From NCBI RefSeq assembly GCF_001984175.1, contig NZ_MTQP01000050.1:1-64000 (forward strand): DNA of 64,000 nt, given 5' to 3'. Numbering within the stretch: the stretch's first letter is position 1; the number at the start of each line of letters is the position of its first letter. The stretch comes from Saccharothrix sp. ALI-22-I. Its GTDB lineage: Bacteria; Actinomycetota; Actinomycetes; Mycobacteriales; Pseudonocardiaceae. The notes below the pieces were generated by a model that was not told the DNA's origin, did not search any database, and worked only from the letters and a program-made list of their open reading frames with translations. The position numbers were made by a program, and so were the translations under genes. Of this stretch, positions 44,964 to 52,816 are shown one piece after another.

Positions 44964-47293
44964 CGGGCGCCCGCGAATCGGCTGAGGGCGCCCGCGAAGA
45001 CGCCCCCGAATCGGCCGGGGACGCCCGCGAATCGGCTGAGGGCGCCAGCGGATCGGCCACGGAATTGTCGGACCCCGCCGGTAAGATCAAAGCAGGGGTC
45101 CCCCAGGGGGGACGCCTGCGAAGCCGTTCGGCGGGGGAGGTCGCGCCCGCGTCGACCTACCGCGTCCAGTTCACCCCCGATTTCACCTTCGCCCACGCGG
45201 AGGCGGTGGTGGACTACCTGGACGCGCTGGGTGTCGGCGCGCTGTACGCGTCGCCGGTGCTGGAGGCCGTGCCCGGCTCCACGCACGGCTACGACGTGGT
45301 CGACCCGACGCGGGCCCGCGAGGAGTTGGGCGGCGAGTCGGGGCGGGTCGCGCTGCACAAGGCGCTCAAACGGGCGGGCCTCGGGTTCGTGCTCGACATC
45401 GTGCCCAACCACATGGCGGTCGACCACAACGACGTCAACGCGTGGTGGTGGGACGTCCTCCAGCACGGACGGGACTCGGCGTACGCGAAGTACTTCGACA
45501 TCGACTGGGACTCCGGGCCGCTGCTGCTGCCGTTCGCCGCCGACGAGGCGTCGGAGGAGGAGCACGAGCACTACCGGCTGGTCTACTGGCGGCGCGGCAA
45601 CACCGAGCTGAACTACCGGCGGTTCTTCGACATCACCACGCTGGCCGCGCTGCGGGTCGAGGACCCGGAGGTGTTCGAGGCCACCCACGGCGAGGTGCTG
45701 CGGTGGGTGGCGGCGGGCGAGGTGACCGGGCTGCGGGTGGACCACCCGGACGGCCTGGCCGACCCCGACGGGTACGCGCGGCGGCTCAAACGACGCGCGG
45801 GCGTGTGGCTGGTGGTGGAGAAGATCCTCGGCGCGGACGAGCGGCTGCCGGTGAGCTGGCCGGTCGACGGCACCACGGGCTACGACGCGTTGCGCGAGGT
45901 GTGCGGGCTGTTCGTGGACCCGGCCGGCGAGGCGGGTTTCACCGCGCTGGCCGACGAGTTCGGCGTGCCCACGGACTTCGCCGCGGTCGAGCAGGAGTGC
46001 CGTGAGCTGGTGACCCGCACGATCCTGCGCGCCGAGGTGCGCCGGATCGCGGCCCTGGTCCGGCACCCGGACCGGGAACTGGCCGAACGGGCCGTCGCCG
46101 AGGTGATGGTCCACTTCCCGGTCTACCGCTCCTACCTGCCCGAAGGGCTGGACGCGTGGACGGCGGCGGTCGGCGCGGCGACGTGCCCGGCGGCGCGGGC
46201 GCTGGACCGGCAGGTGCGGGCCGAGCCGCACGGCGAACTGGCCACCCGCATCCAGCAGACGTCCGGCATGGTCGTGGCCAAGGGCACCGAGGACACCGCG
46301 TTCTACCGGTACACCCGGTTCGTGGCGCTCAACGAGGTCGGCGGCGCGCCGGACCGGTTCGGGGTGCCGGTCGCCGAGTTCCACGCGCGGGCGGCGTCGC
46401 GCGAGGCGGGGTCTCCCGCGTCGATGACGGCGTTGTCGACGCACGACACCAAGCGGTCGGAGGACGTGCGGGCGCGGCTCGCGGTGCTGGCCGAACTGCC
46501 CGACGAGTTCGCCGGGCTGGTGCGCCGGTGGACCGCCGCGCACCCGATCGACGAGCCGTCGCTGAACATGCTGGCCTGGCAGTCGCTGGTCGGCGCGTGG
46601 CCGATCACCGCCGACCGGATGCGCGCCTACCTGGACAAGGCCGCCAAGGAGTCGAAGGTCCGCACCACGTGGGTCGACCACGACGAGGAGTTCGAGGCGG
46701 CCGTGGCGGCGTGGCCGGAGCAGGTGCTGGCCGGTCCGGTGGCGGCCGAGGTGGCGTCGTTCGTCGACCGGGTCGTGGCGCCGGGCTGGTCCAACGCGCT
46801 GGGGCAGAAGCTGGTGCAGCTGACCGCGCCCGGTGTGCCGGACGTCTACCAGGGCACCGAGCTGTGGGACCTGTCGCTGGTCGACCCGGACAACCGCCGC
46901 CCGGTGGACTACGAGGTGCGGCGGCGGCTGCTGGAGCGGATCGAGGACGGTTGGCTGCCCTCCGTGGACGACTCGGGCGCGGCCAAGCTGCTCGTCGTGC
47001 AGCGCGCGCTGCGGTTGCGCCGGGACCGGCCCGAGCTGTTCCGCGGCTACCGGCCGCTGTCGGCGTCCGGTCCGACCGGATCTCACGTAGTCGCGTTCGA
47101 GCGGACCGGTCTGGTTGCGGTGGCGACCCGGCTTCCGGTGGGCTTGGCGAAGGCGGGCGGCTGGGGCGACGCGGTGCTGCCGCTGCCGCCGGGGGAGTGG
47201 ACCGACGTGCTCACCTCCCGTCCCGCGGCCTCGCGGCTGGCCGATCTGTTGGACCACTACCCGGTGGCACTGTTGGTGCGAGGAGATCAGTGA
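44960..47293 (+). CDS. treY: Maltooligosyl trehalose synthase
   Basis: A 777-residue GH13 enzyme turning the reducing-end alpha-1,4 bond of maltodextrins into an alpha,alpha-1,1 bond. The conserved start of the fold is [20 protein letters not shown] near residue 66. Catalytic regions are [37 protein letters not shown] and [16 protein letters not shown]. The ATG overlaps the debranching gene by 4 bases. The first ~60 residues are unusual: an ARESAEGA-like repeat, then [10 protein letters not shown] from a hairpin element that also occurs at 12934. The only later in-frame option before the domain is TTG 45065. Confidence 0.93.
45061..45135 (+). repeat. Dispersed hairpin element, copy B, inside treY
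   Basis: It matches copy A at 12934 over about 70 bases. The hairpin is GTCCCC-CAGG-GGGGAC. It lies in frame within the translated N-terminus of TreY, as palindromic elements in Rickettsia genes do. Just upstream, 44967-45060 holds degenerate tandem copies of GCCCGCGAATCGGCTGAGGGC-type units. Confidence 0.6.
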
Positions 47294-49065
47294 GTTTCTC
47301 GGTGTGGGCGCCGTCGTGCGAGCGCGTCCAGGTTCGGGTCGACGGTCGGGACCACGAGATGTCGGCAGGGGACGGCGGGTGGTGGCACTCGGAGGTCTCG
47401 GGGACGGACTACGCGTTCGTGCTCGACGGGTCCGGTGACGCACTGCCCGACCCGCGGTCGCGGTGGCAGCCGGACGGGGTGCACGCGGCGTCGCGGGTGT
47501 ACGACCACGCCGCGTTCTCGTGGACCGATCAAGCGTGGACCGGGCGTGGGCTGCCAGGGGCGGTGGTCTACGAGCTGCACATCGGCACGTTCACGTCGGC
47601 CGGCACGTTCGACGGCGCGGTGGAGCGGCTGGACCACCTGGTGGAGCTGGGTGTCACGCACGTCGAGGTGATGCCGGTCAACTCGTTCGACGGCACGGCG
47701 GGCTGGGGTTACGACGGCGTGCTGTGGGGCGCGGTGCACGAGCCGTACGGCGGGCCGGACGGGTTCAAGCGGTTCGTGGACGCCTGTCACGCGCGCGGGC
47801 TGGCCGTGCTGCTGGACGTGGTCTACAACCACCTCGGGCCGTCCGGCGCGTACCTGGACCGGTTCGGGCCGTACTTCGCGGGCAGCAACGACTGGGGCCC
47901 CGGCCTGAACCTGGACGGCGCGGATTCCGACGAGGTGCGCCGGTACGTCGTGGACAACGCGTTGGGCTGGCTGCGGGACTTCCACGTGGACGGGTTGCGG
48001 CTGGACGCCGTGCACGCGCTCGTGGACCGCAGCGCGCTGCACGTGCTGGAGCAGCTGGCGGTCGAGGTGGACGCGCTGTCGGCCGCCGTGAGGCGTCCGC
48101 TGACGTTGATCGCCGAGTCGGACCTGAACGACGCCCGGCTGGTGACCGCGCGTGAGGGCGGCGGCTACGGCCTGCACGCCCAGTGGTCCGACGACCTGCA
48201 CCACGCGCTGCACGTGGCGTTGAGCGGCGAGACGTTCGGCTACTACCCGGACTTCGAGGGCGCGCTCGGCAAGACCCTGCGCGAGGTGTTCTTCCACGCG
48301 GGCACGTGGTCGTCGTTCCGGGGCAGGCACCACGGCCGCCCGGTGGACCGCGACCGGCTGCCCGGCTACCGGTTCCTCGCCTACCTGCAGAACCACGACC
48401 AGATCGGCAACCGCGCGGTCGGCGACCGGCTGTCGGCCACCGTGCCGTGGCAGCGGCTGGCGGTGGGCGCGGCGATCGTGTTCAGCACGCCGTACACGCC
48501 GATGATCTTCATGGGCGAGGAGTGGGCGGCGAGCACGCCGTGGCAGTTCTTCGCGTCGTTCCCGGACCCGGAATTGGCCGAGGCCGTGCGCACCGGACGG
48601 CGGCGCGAGTTCGGCCGGCACGGGTGGGGCGAGTCGGAGGTGCCCGACCCGATCGACCCGGAGACCGTGCGGCGATCCACGCTGCGCTGGGACGAGGTGT
48701 CCGCGCCCGGCCACCGGGAGCTGTTCGAGGTGTACCGGGCGCTGATCGCGCTGCGCCGGTCACGGCCGGAGCTGTCCGATCCGCGGCTGGACCGGTTCGT
48801 GGTGCGGGAAGAGGGTTCGGTGCTGGTGCTGCACCGGGGTGCGCTGCGGGTGGTGTGCAACCTGGGTGAGGACGCCGAGGTGCGGCTGGACGTGGAGGCG
48901 GGCGAGGTGCTGCTCGCGTCGGCGGAGGTGAAGGTGGACGGACAGGCGGTACACCTGCCCGCCGACAGCTTCGCTGTGCTTGATTGCCGCTCCTCCGGAG
49001 ACGGCGGGCTCGGTCGCCTGGAAGTCGGTCGTTCGCGCCTGATTTCCGACGATCGAAAAGCGTGA
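47290..49065 (+). CDS. treZ: Maltooligosyl trehalose trehalohydrolase
   Basis: A 591-residue GH13 enzyme that cuts the alpha-1,4 bond next to the trehalosyl end and so frees trehalose. The N-terminal beta domain ([19 protein letters not shown]) leads to the barrel. Catalytic regions are LDVVYNHLGPSG, VDGLRLDAVHALVD with the nucleophile, LIAESDLND with the acid Glu, and LQNHDQIGNRA. GTG 47290 overlaps the treY stop (GTGA). The last ~11 codons form the left arm of a 31-bp hairpin that crosses the stop codon. Trehalose is a stress protectant and storage sugar. Confidence 0.94.
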   Translation: MSFSVWAPSCERVQVRVDGRDHEMSAGDGGWWHSEVSGTDYAFVLDGSGDALPDPRSRWQPDGVHAASRVYDHAAFSWTDQAWTGRGLPGAVVYELHIGTFTSAGTFDGAVERLDHLVELGVTHVEVMPVNSFDGTAGWGYDGVLWGAVHEPYGGPDGFKRFVDACHARGLAVLLDVVYNHLGPSGAYLDRFGPYFAGSNDWGPGLNLDGADSDEVRRYVVDNALGWLRDFHVDGLRLDAVHALVDRSALHVLEQLAVEVDALSAAVRRPLTLIAESDLNDARLVTAREGGGYGLHAQWSDDLHHALHVALSGETFGYYPDFEGALGKTLREVFFHAGTWSSFRGRHHGRPVDRDRLPGYRFLAYLQNHDQIGNRAVGDRLSATVPWQRLAVGAAIVFSTPYTPMIFMGEEWAASTPWQFFASFPDPELAEAVRTGRRREFGRHGWGESEVPDPIDPETVRRSTLRWDEVSAPGHRELFEVYRALIALRRSRPELSDPRLDRFVVREEGSVLVLHRGALRVVCNLGEDAEVRLDVEAGEVLLASAEVKVDGQAVHLPADSFAVLDCRSSGDGGLGRLEVGRSRLISDDRKA

Positions 49066-49094
49066 TCGTCGGAAATCAGGCGCGAACGACCGAC
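49024..49094. terminator. Perfect 31-bp hairpin across the treZ stop codon
   Basis: 49024-49054 pairs without mismatch to 49064-49094 around a 9-base loop that contains the start of the TGA stop (49063-49065). No T-run follows, so it may block 3' exonucleases or attenuate rather than act as a classic terminator. The left arm encodes the last residues of TreZ (VGRSRLISDD), which are not conserved in the family. Confidence 0.6.
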
Positions 49095-49244
49095 GCGACC
49101 TCGCGTGGTGGTTCGGTTCGGGGGCTGACCTGGTCGGATGGGGTTGGCGGGGGTGGAGGTGAGGTGTGCGGGTGGGTGGTCGGAGTTTCCCCGTTCGGGC
49201 GTCGGGTATCCGTCGGGGGAAGGAAGTCCGACGAGAGGACGGTC

Positions 49245-49427
49245 ATGGGGACCGACGACAAGGCCAGGAACAAGGCTGAAGAACTCAAGGGCAAGGCGAA
49301 GGAAGCGGTCGGTGACGCCACCGACAACGAGCAGTGGCAGGCCGAGGGGCGCACCGAGCGCGCCAAGGGCTCGCTGAAGCAGGCCGGGGAGAAGGTCAAG
49401 GACGCCTTCCGTGGCGACGACCGCTAG
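49245..49427 (+). CDS. CsbD family stress protein
   Basis: A 60-residue hydrophilic protein of the CsbD family, small general-stress proteins of unknown mechanism. The repeats are clear: DKARNKAEELKGKAKEAVGD and ERAKGSLKQAGEKVKDAFRG, amphipathic Lys/Ala/Glu helices. ATG 49245 with GAGAGGA 5 bases upstream is the only sensible start. It overlaps the following glycosylase gene by 17 bases. Confidence 0.88.
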   Translation: MGTDDKARNKAEELKGKAKEAVGDATDNEQWQAEGRTERAKGSLKQAGEKVKDAFRGDDR

Positions 49428-50043
49428 TCGCACCTCCAGCGCCGCCTCGTTCGTGCCAGAAGGCGCGGACCTGGCGGCGCTGCGCCGTGCGGCTGCCGGG
49501 TGCCGTGGCTGTGAGCTGTACAAACCGGCCACGCAGACGGTGTTCGGCGCGGGACCGGAGGACGCCCGGCTGATGCTGGTCGGCGAGCAGCCCGGTGACG
49601 TGGAGGACCGGCAGGGCGAGCCGTTCGTGGGGCCCGCCGGTCGGTTGTTGGACAAGGCGCTGGACGAGGCCGACCTGGCCCGTGAGGGCGTCTACCTGAC
49701 CAACGCGGTCAAGCACTTCAAGTTCGTGCCCGCCGAGCGCGGGAAGCGGCGCATCCACAAGACGCCGTCACGCGGCGAGGTCGCGGCCTGCCTGCCGTGG
49801 CTGCACGCAGAGTTGACGCGGGTGCGGCCCGCGCTGGTGGTGTGCCTCGGTGCGACGGCGGCCAAGGCCGTGCTGGGGAACACCTTCAAGGTCACCGAAC
49901 GCCGAGGTCAGGTGGAGCGCGTCGAGGATTACGACGTCATCGCCACGGTGCACCCGTCGGCGGTGCTCCGCGCTCCGGACCGGGACGAGGCGTACCAGGG
50001 CTTCCTGGCCGACCTCCGGGTCGTGCGGGCGCATCTCGGTTGA
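49411..50043 (+). CDS. UdgX-type uracil-DNA glycosylase
   Basis: A 210-residue family 4-like uracil-DNA glycosylase with an iron-sulfur cluster (CRGC, Cys31 and Cys34, plus later Cys). Motif A reads GEQPGDVEDRQGEPFVGPAG and motif B is VHPSAVLRAP. The insert GKRRIHKTP at residues 111-119 is the signature of UdgX. In that family the loop His, here His116, becomes covalently bound to the abasic sugar after uracil removal, so the enzyme stays on the DNA. GTG 49411 overlaps the CsbD gene. It probably protects against uracil in DNA; the role in the cell is not settled. Confidence 0.92.
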   Translation: MATTASRTSSAASFVPEGADLAALRRAAAGCRGCELYKPATQTVFGAGPEDARLMLVGEQPGDVEDRQGEPFVGPAGRLLDKALDEADLAREGVYLTNAVKHFKFVPAERGKRRIHKTPSRGEVAACLPWLHAELTRVRPALVVCLGATAAKAVLGNTFKVTERRGQVERVEDYDVIATVHPSAVLRAPDRDEAYQGFLADLRVVRAHLG

Positions 50044-50384
50044 ACTGCCCGGAAACGTGAAGCGGCCCCCTGACCGCTTCCCACACCAGGTGCGGGCCGA
50101 GCTGGACTGGGCTCGGGGTCACGGGGGCCGGGTGGCTGCCTGGGATTCGCCCAGACCACCTGGGAAAGGTCGGTCCTAGCGGACAGCCACCTCACGACGA
50201 GTCCTATAGCTATTCAACTTCGGACCACCTCCTTCCTCGTGTACTGCGAACGCTATGCGAGCCCGGGCGTGCCTCGCAACGTGAATTATTCGTCGGTCCT
50301 GGGGAGCCTGGTCACACGTGCGGCGGGAACGTGAGGTCTGTTTCCCGCCGGACTGGAATGTGTTGGGCCAGCAGGATCTCCGGC
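50044..50384. other. Intergenic region without a recognised feature
   Basis: These 341 bases between UdgX and an SDR gene hold no supported gene or RNA. CCTATAGCTATTCAACTT near 50202-50219 is AT-rich and may be promoter sequence. The direction of any signal is unclear. Confidence 0.35.
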
Positions 50385-51113
50385 ATGAACTTCGACGGCA
50401 AGGTCGCCCTCGTCACGGGCGGCAGCAGGGGTATCGGTGCGGCGATCGCGGTGCGGTTGGCGGAGTTGGGCGCGGATGTGGCGGTCACGTACCAGAACAG
50501 TGCGGGGGACGTGGTCGACCGGGTGAAGGGGTTGGGGCGGCGGGTGGTCGCCGTTCAGGCGGACAGCGGTGACGCGGACGCGGTGGTCGCGGTGGTCGAG
50601 GAGACCGTGGCGGTGTTGGGGCGGTTGGACGTGCTGGTGAACAACGCCGGGGCGTTCATCGTCGGGCCGGTGGAGGAGCTGGGGGCGGCGGAGTTCGGCC
50701 GGACGTTCGACGTGAACGTGCGGGGTGCGTTCTTGGCGGTGCGGGCGGCGTTGCCGCACCTCGGTGACGGCGGGCGGATCATCGGGATCGGCAGCAACGT
50801 CGCCGAGCGCGCGGTGTTCCCCGGGTTCTCGCTGTACGCCGCGAGCAAGGCCGCGTTGGTGGGGTTGACGAAGGCGTTGGCGCGGGAGTTGGGGCCGCGG
50901 GGGATCACGGTGAACCTGGTGCACCCCGGTGCGACCGACACCGACTCGAACCCGGCGGACGGGCCGGGCGCCGACGTGGTCCGCGGCTTCACGGCGGTGG
51001 GGCGTTACGCCGAGCCCGAGGAGGTCGCCGCGGCGGTGGCTTTCCTGGCTTCTGACGGAGCCCGGTACGTGACCGGCGCGCAGCTGCACGTAGACGGCGG
51101 CTTCACCAGCTGA
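50385..51113 (+). CDS. Short-chain dehydrogenase/reductase (SDR), FabG-like
   Basis: A 242-residue classical SDR. The coenzyme motif is TGGSRGIGAAIAVRLAELG, NNAG lies near residue 85, the catalytic Ser is in GIGSNVAERAVFP and YAASK holds the Tyr-Lys pair. YVTGAQLHVDGGFTS is the common C-terminus. ATG 50385 is chosen; the open frame to 50331 carries no domain. It is probably a 3-oxoacyl reductase-like or alcohol-oxidising enzyme. The other SDR in this window (8886-9659) is related but not adjacent. Confidence 0.87.
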   Translation: MNFDGKVALVTGGSRGIGAAIAVRLAELGADVAVTYQNSAGDVVDRVKGLGRRVVAVQADSGDADAVVAVVEETVAVLGRLDVLVNNAGAFIVGPVEELGAAEFGRTFDVNVRGAFLAVRAALPHLGDGGRIIGIGSNVAERAVFPGFSLYAASKAALVGLTKALARELGPRGITVNLVHPGATDTDSNPADGPGADVVRGFTAVGRYAEPEEVAAAVAFLASDGARYVTGAQLHVDGGFTS

Positions 51114-51312
51114 AACCCGAGAGTCGAACGTCCAAGACCCCCGAGTTCAACACCTGAGCGTTGAACTCGGGGGTTCTGAACGTTGGACACGCGCGTTCTG
51201 AACGTAGGACACGCGGGACTTGGGGGGTTCGACTCTCGCGTCTTGGGGGTTCGACTCTCGGGGAGTTGGGGGTGGGCGGGGCGTGCCGGGTGTGCGCGCC
51301 CCGCCCACCTGG
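51114..51312. repeat. Cluster of short direct and inverted repeats
   Basis: Between convergent genes. A 15-bp perfect stem (51137-51151 with 51160-51174) with an 8-base loop may terminate the SDR transcript, though without a T-run. Two copies each of TTCTGAACGT(T/A)GGACACGCG and of GGGTTCGACTCTCG follow. GAGAGTCGAAC at the left is the complement of the latter. Confidence 0.6.
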
Positions 51313-51828
51313 TCAGCTCGCGTTCACGTCGATGCAGGCGTAGAACGCGTTGGAGGTGTCACCGATGTTCCAGATGGCGAGCACGGTCTGGCGGCCGGAG
51401 GCACCCAGGTTCACCGTGTGCGACACGGTGGCCGGGGGCTGCTGGTTGCCGCCGTCGAAGGAGCCGACCCGCCGGCCGCCCACGTAGTACTCGTAGTTGG
51501 CGGTGCGGTGCCGTGCGGTGAAGGTCCAGTTGAACGTGACGGTCCGGCCGGTGCTCGTGACCTTCCAGCCCTTGTTGTTGTCGTTCAGCTCGGCGAACCG
51601 GGCGACGCCGCCGTTGCAGCTGCGCAGGCCCTTCGGGCCTTCGACGCTCTGCGGCTCGTACTTGATGTCGCCACAGGACACCTGACCGCGGGCGCACTGC
51701 GCCTGACGGCTCGGCGGTGACGACACGTATCCGTGTGCGAAAGCGGGCGCCGATGGCAGGGCGACCGTCACGAGCGGCGCGGCGAGAACGCCTGCCGCCA
51801 CCGCGGCGATCCTTCGGCGGAGTGGCAT
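51313..51828 (-). CDS. Secreted AA10 lytic polysaccharide monooxygenase
   Basis: A 171-residue exported copper enzyme that oxidatively cuts chitin or cellulose. The signal peptide ends in SAPAFA and the mature protein begins with HGYVSSPPSRQAQC, so His1 forms the copper histidine brace. The second His is probably that in FTARHRTANYEYYV. The domain is a bare AA10 module with about 140 mature residues, no binding module. ATG 51828 has AGGAG upstream; the longer frame lacks a signal. The four Cys would form two disulfides. The substrate, chitin or cellulose, is not certain. Confidence 0.93.
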   Translation of the reverse strand: MPLRRRIAAVAAGVLAAPLVTVALPSAPAFAHGYVSSPPSRQAQCARGQVSCGDIKYEPQSVEGPKGLRSCNGGVARFAELNDNNKGWKVTSTGRTVTFNWTFTARHRTANYEYYVGGRRVGSFDGGNQQPPATVSHTVNLGASGRQTVLAIWNIGDTSNAFYACIDVNAS

Positions 51829-52006
51829 GGGGACTCCTCTGGTCGGATGGGCGGAAACGCTTGTGGCGAACGCCAACCCGAGTGCGCGTGGGGGAAACAG
51901 GCGTTCACCCAACGCGGCGGCAGGTCTAGACCATACTCTCTGTGAGCGCCCGGTGACAACGGTCCACCCGACCAGGAAGACCCCAATTGTCCTGTTCGGG
52001 TGAACC

Positions 52007-52070
52007 TTGCGGGGTTCACACCTAGTTTGCGGGGGTGGTTGCGGGGTTCGGGGCTAGTTTGCGGGCGTGG
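52007..52070. repeat. Two tandem 32-bp repeats at the start of the Tn7-like module
   Basis: Units 52007-52038 and 52039-52070 share TTGCGGGGTTC, then CTAGTTTGCGGG and GTGG, with 4-5 mismatches. They end at the TnsA start codon. Direct repeats just outside a tns operon are typical of TnsB-binding sites near a transposon end, so this may be the left end region. No matching copy was found to the right. Confidence 0.5.
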
Positions 52071-52816
52071 CGAAGCTGAGTGTGGTCGCCGGTGGCGCTG
52101 CCGCAGCTCCCGGCGGAGAGTTCGAGGTTGCCTTCGTGCCCGCCGACCAGGGCGTTGAGCAGCGCTTGGAGCTGTCTCGTGCGTGGTCGGTGCCGTTCGA
52201 GTCATGTCTGCCAGTACGCGGCTTCCCCTCGTACAAGGGGCAGCGCCACTACGTGGGCCGCTGGTGGACGGCCACGACGGGCTCGTTGGTGGGGTACGAG
52301 TCGTGGTTGGAACGGGACCGGCTGATCCTGTTGGACTTCGCGCCCGAGGTCGTGGGTATCGCCTCACAGCCGTTCTGGCTGTTCTTCACCGCCGCTGAGG
52401 GCAAGCGACGTTCACACGTGCCGGACTACTTCGCCCGACTGGCCGACGGGTCCGCACTGGTGCTGGACTGTCGCCCGGCCGACCGAGTCAGGTCGCGTGA
52501 TCAAGTGGCCTTCGAGGCCACCTTGGCGGCGTGCGCGACGATGGGCTGGCGCTACAGGGTGGTGGACGCGCCACCGCCGCCACTGATCGGGAACGTGCGC
52601 TGGCTGGCCGGTTACCGGCATCCACGTCACCTGCTGCCAGAAGTTGCCGCAGCATTGCGCGTGATCTTCGCCGAACCGCGTGCACTACTGGAAGGGGCGG
52701 AGACGGTCGGTGACCCGATAGCCGTGCTGCCGGTGCTGTTCCACCTGCTGTGGCGCCAAGAGTTGCACGTCGAACTGTCGGTGCCGCTGCACACGGAGAC
52801 GGTGGTGATCCCGTGA
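52067..52816 (+). CDS. tnsA: TnsA-like transposon endonuclease
   Basis: A 249-residue protein of the TnsA-like heteromeric transposase endonuclease group, which cuts the 5' ends of Tn7-type elements. The restriction-like core is YESWLERDRLILLDF (Glu78), SHVPDYFARLADGSALVLDC (Asp120) and DCRPADR (Asp134, Arg136). The last motif replaces the usual QxK with DxR, as several actinobacterial relatives seem to have. A conserved VVGIASQPFWLFF strand lies between. The stop overlaps the next start (GTGA). It would work only with TnsB. Confidence 0.85.
   Translation: MAKLSVVAGGAAAAPGGEFEVAFVPADQGVEQRLELSRAWSVPFESCLPVRGFPSYKGQRHYVGRWWTATTGSLVGYESWLERDRLILLDFAPEVVGIASQPFWLFFTAAEGKRRSHVPDYFARLADGSALVLDCRPADRVRSRDQVAFEATLAACATMGWRYRVVDAPPPPLIGNVRWLAGYRHPRHLLPEVAAALRVIFAEPRALLEGAETVGDPIAVLPVLFHLLWRQELHVELSVPLHTETVVIP

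Noticed and set aside
51200-51262. tRNA-like GGTTCGACTC repeats
   Set aside because: The units are tandem copies without cloverleaf pairing and belong to the repeat cluster.
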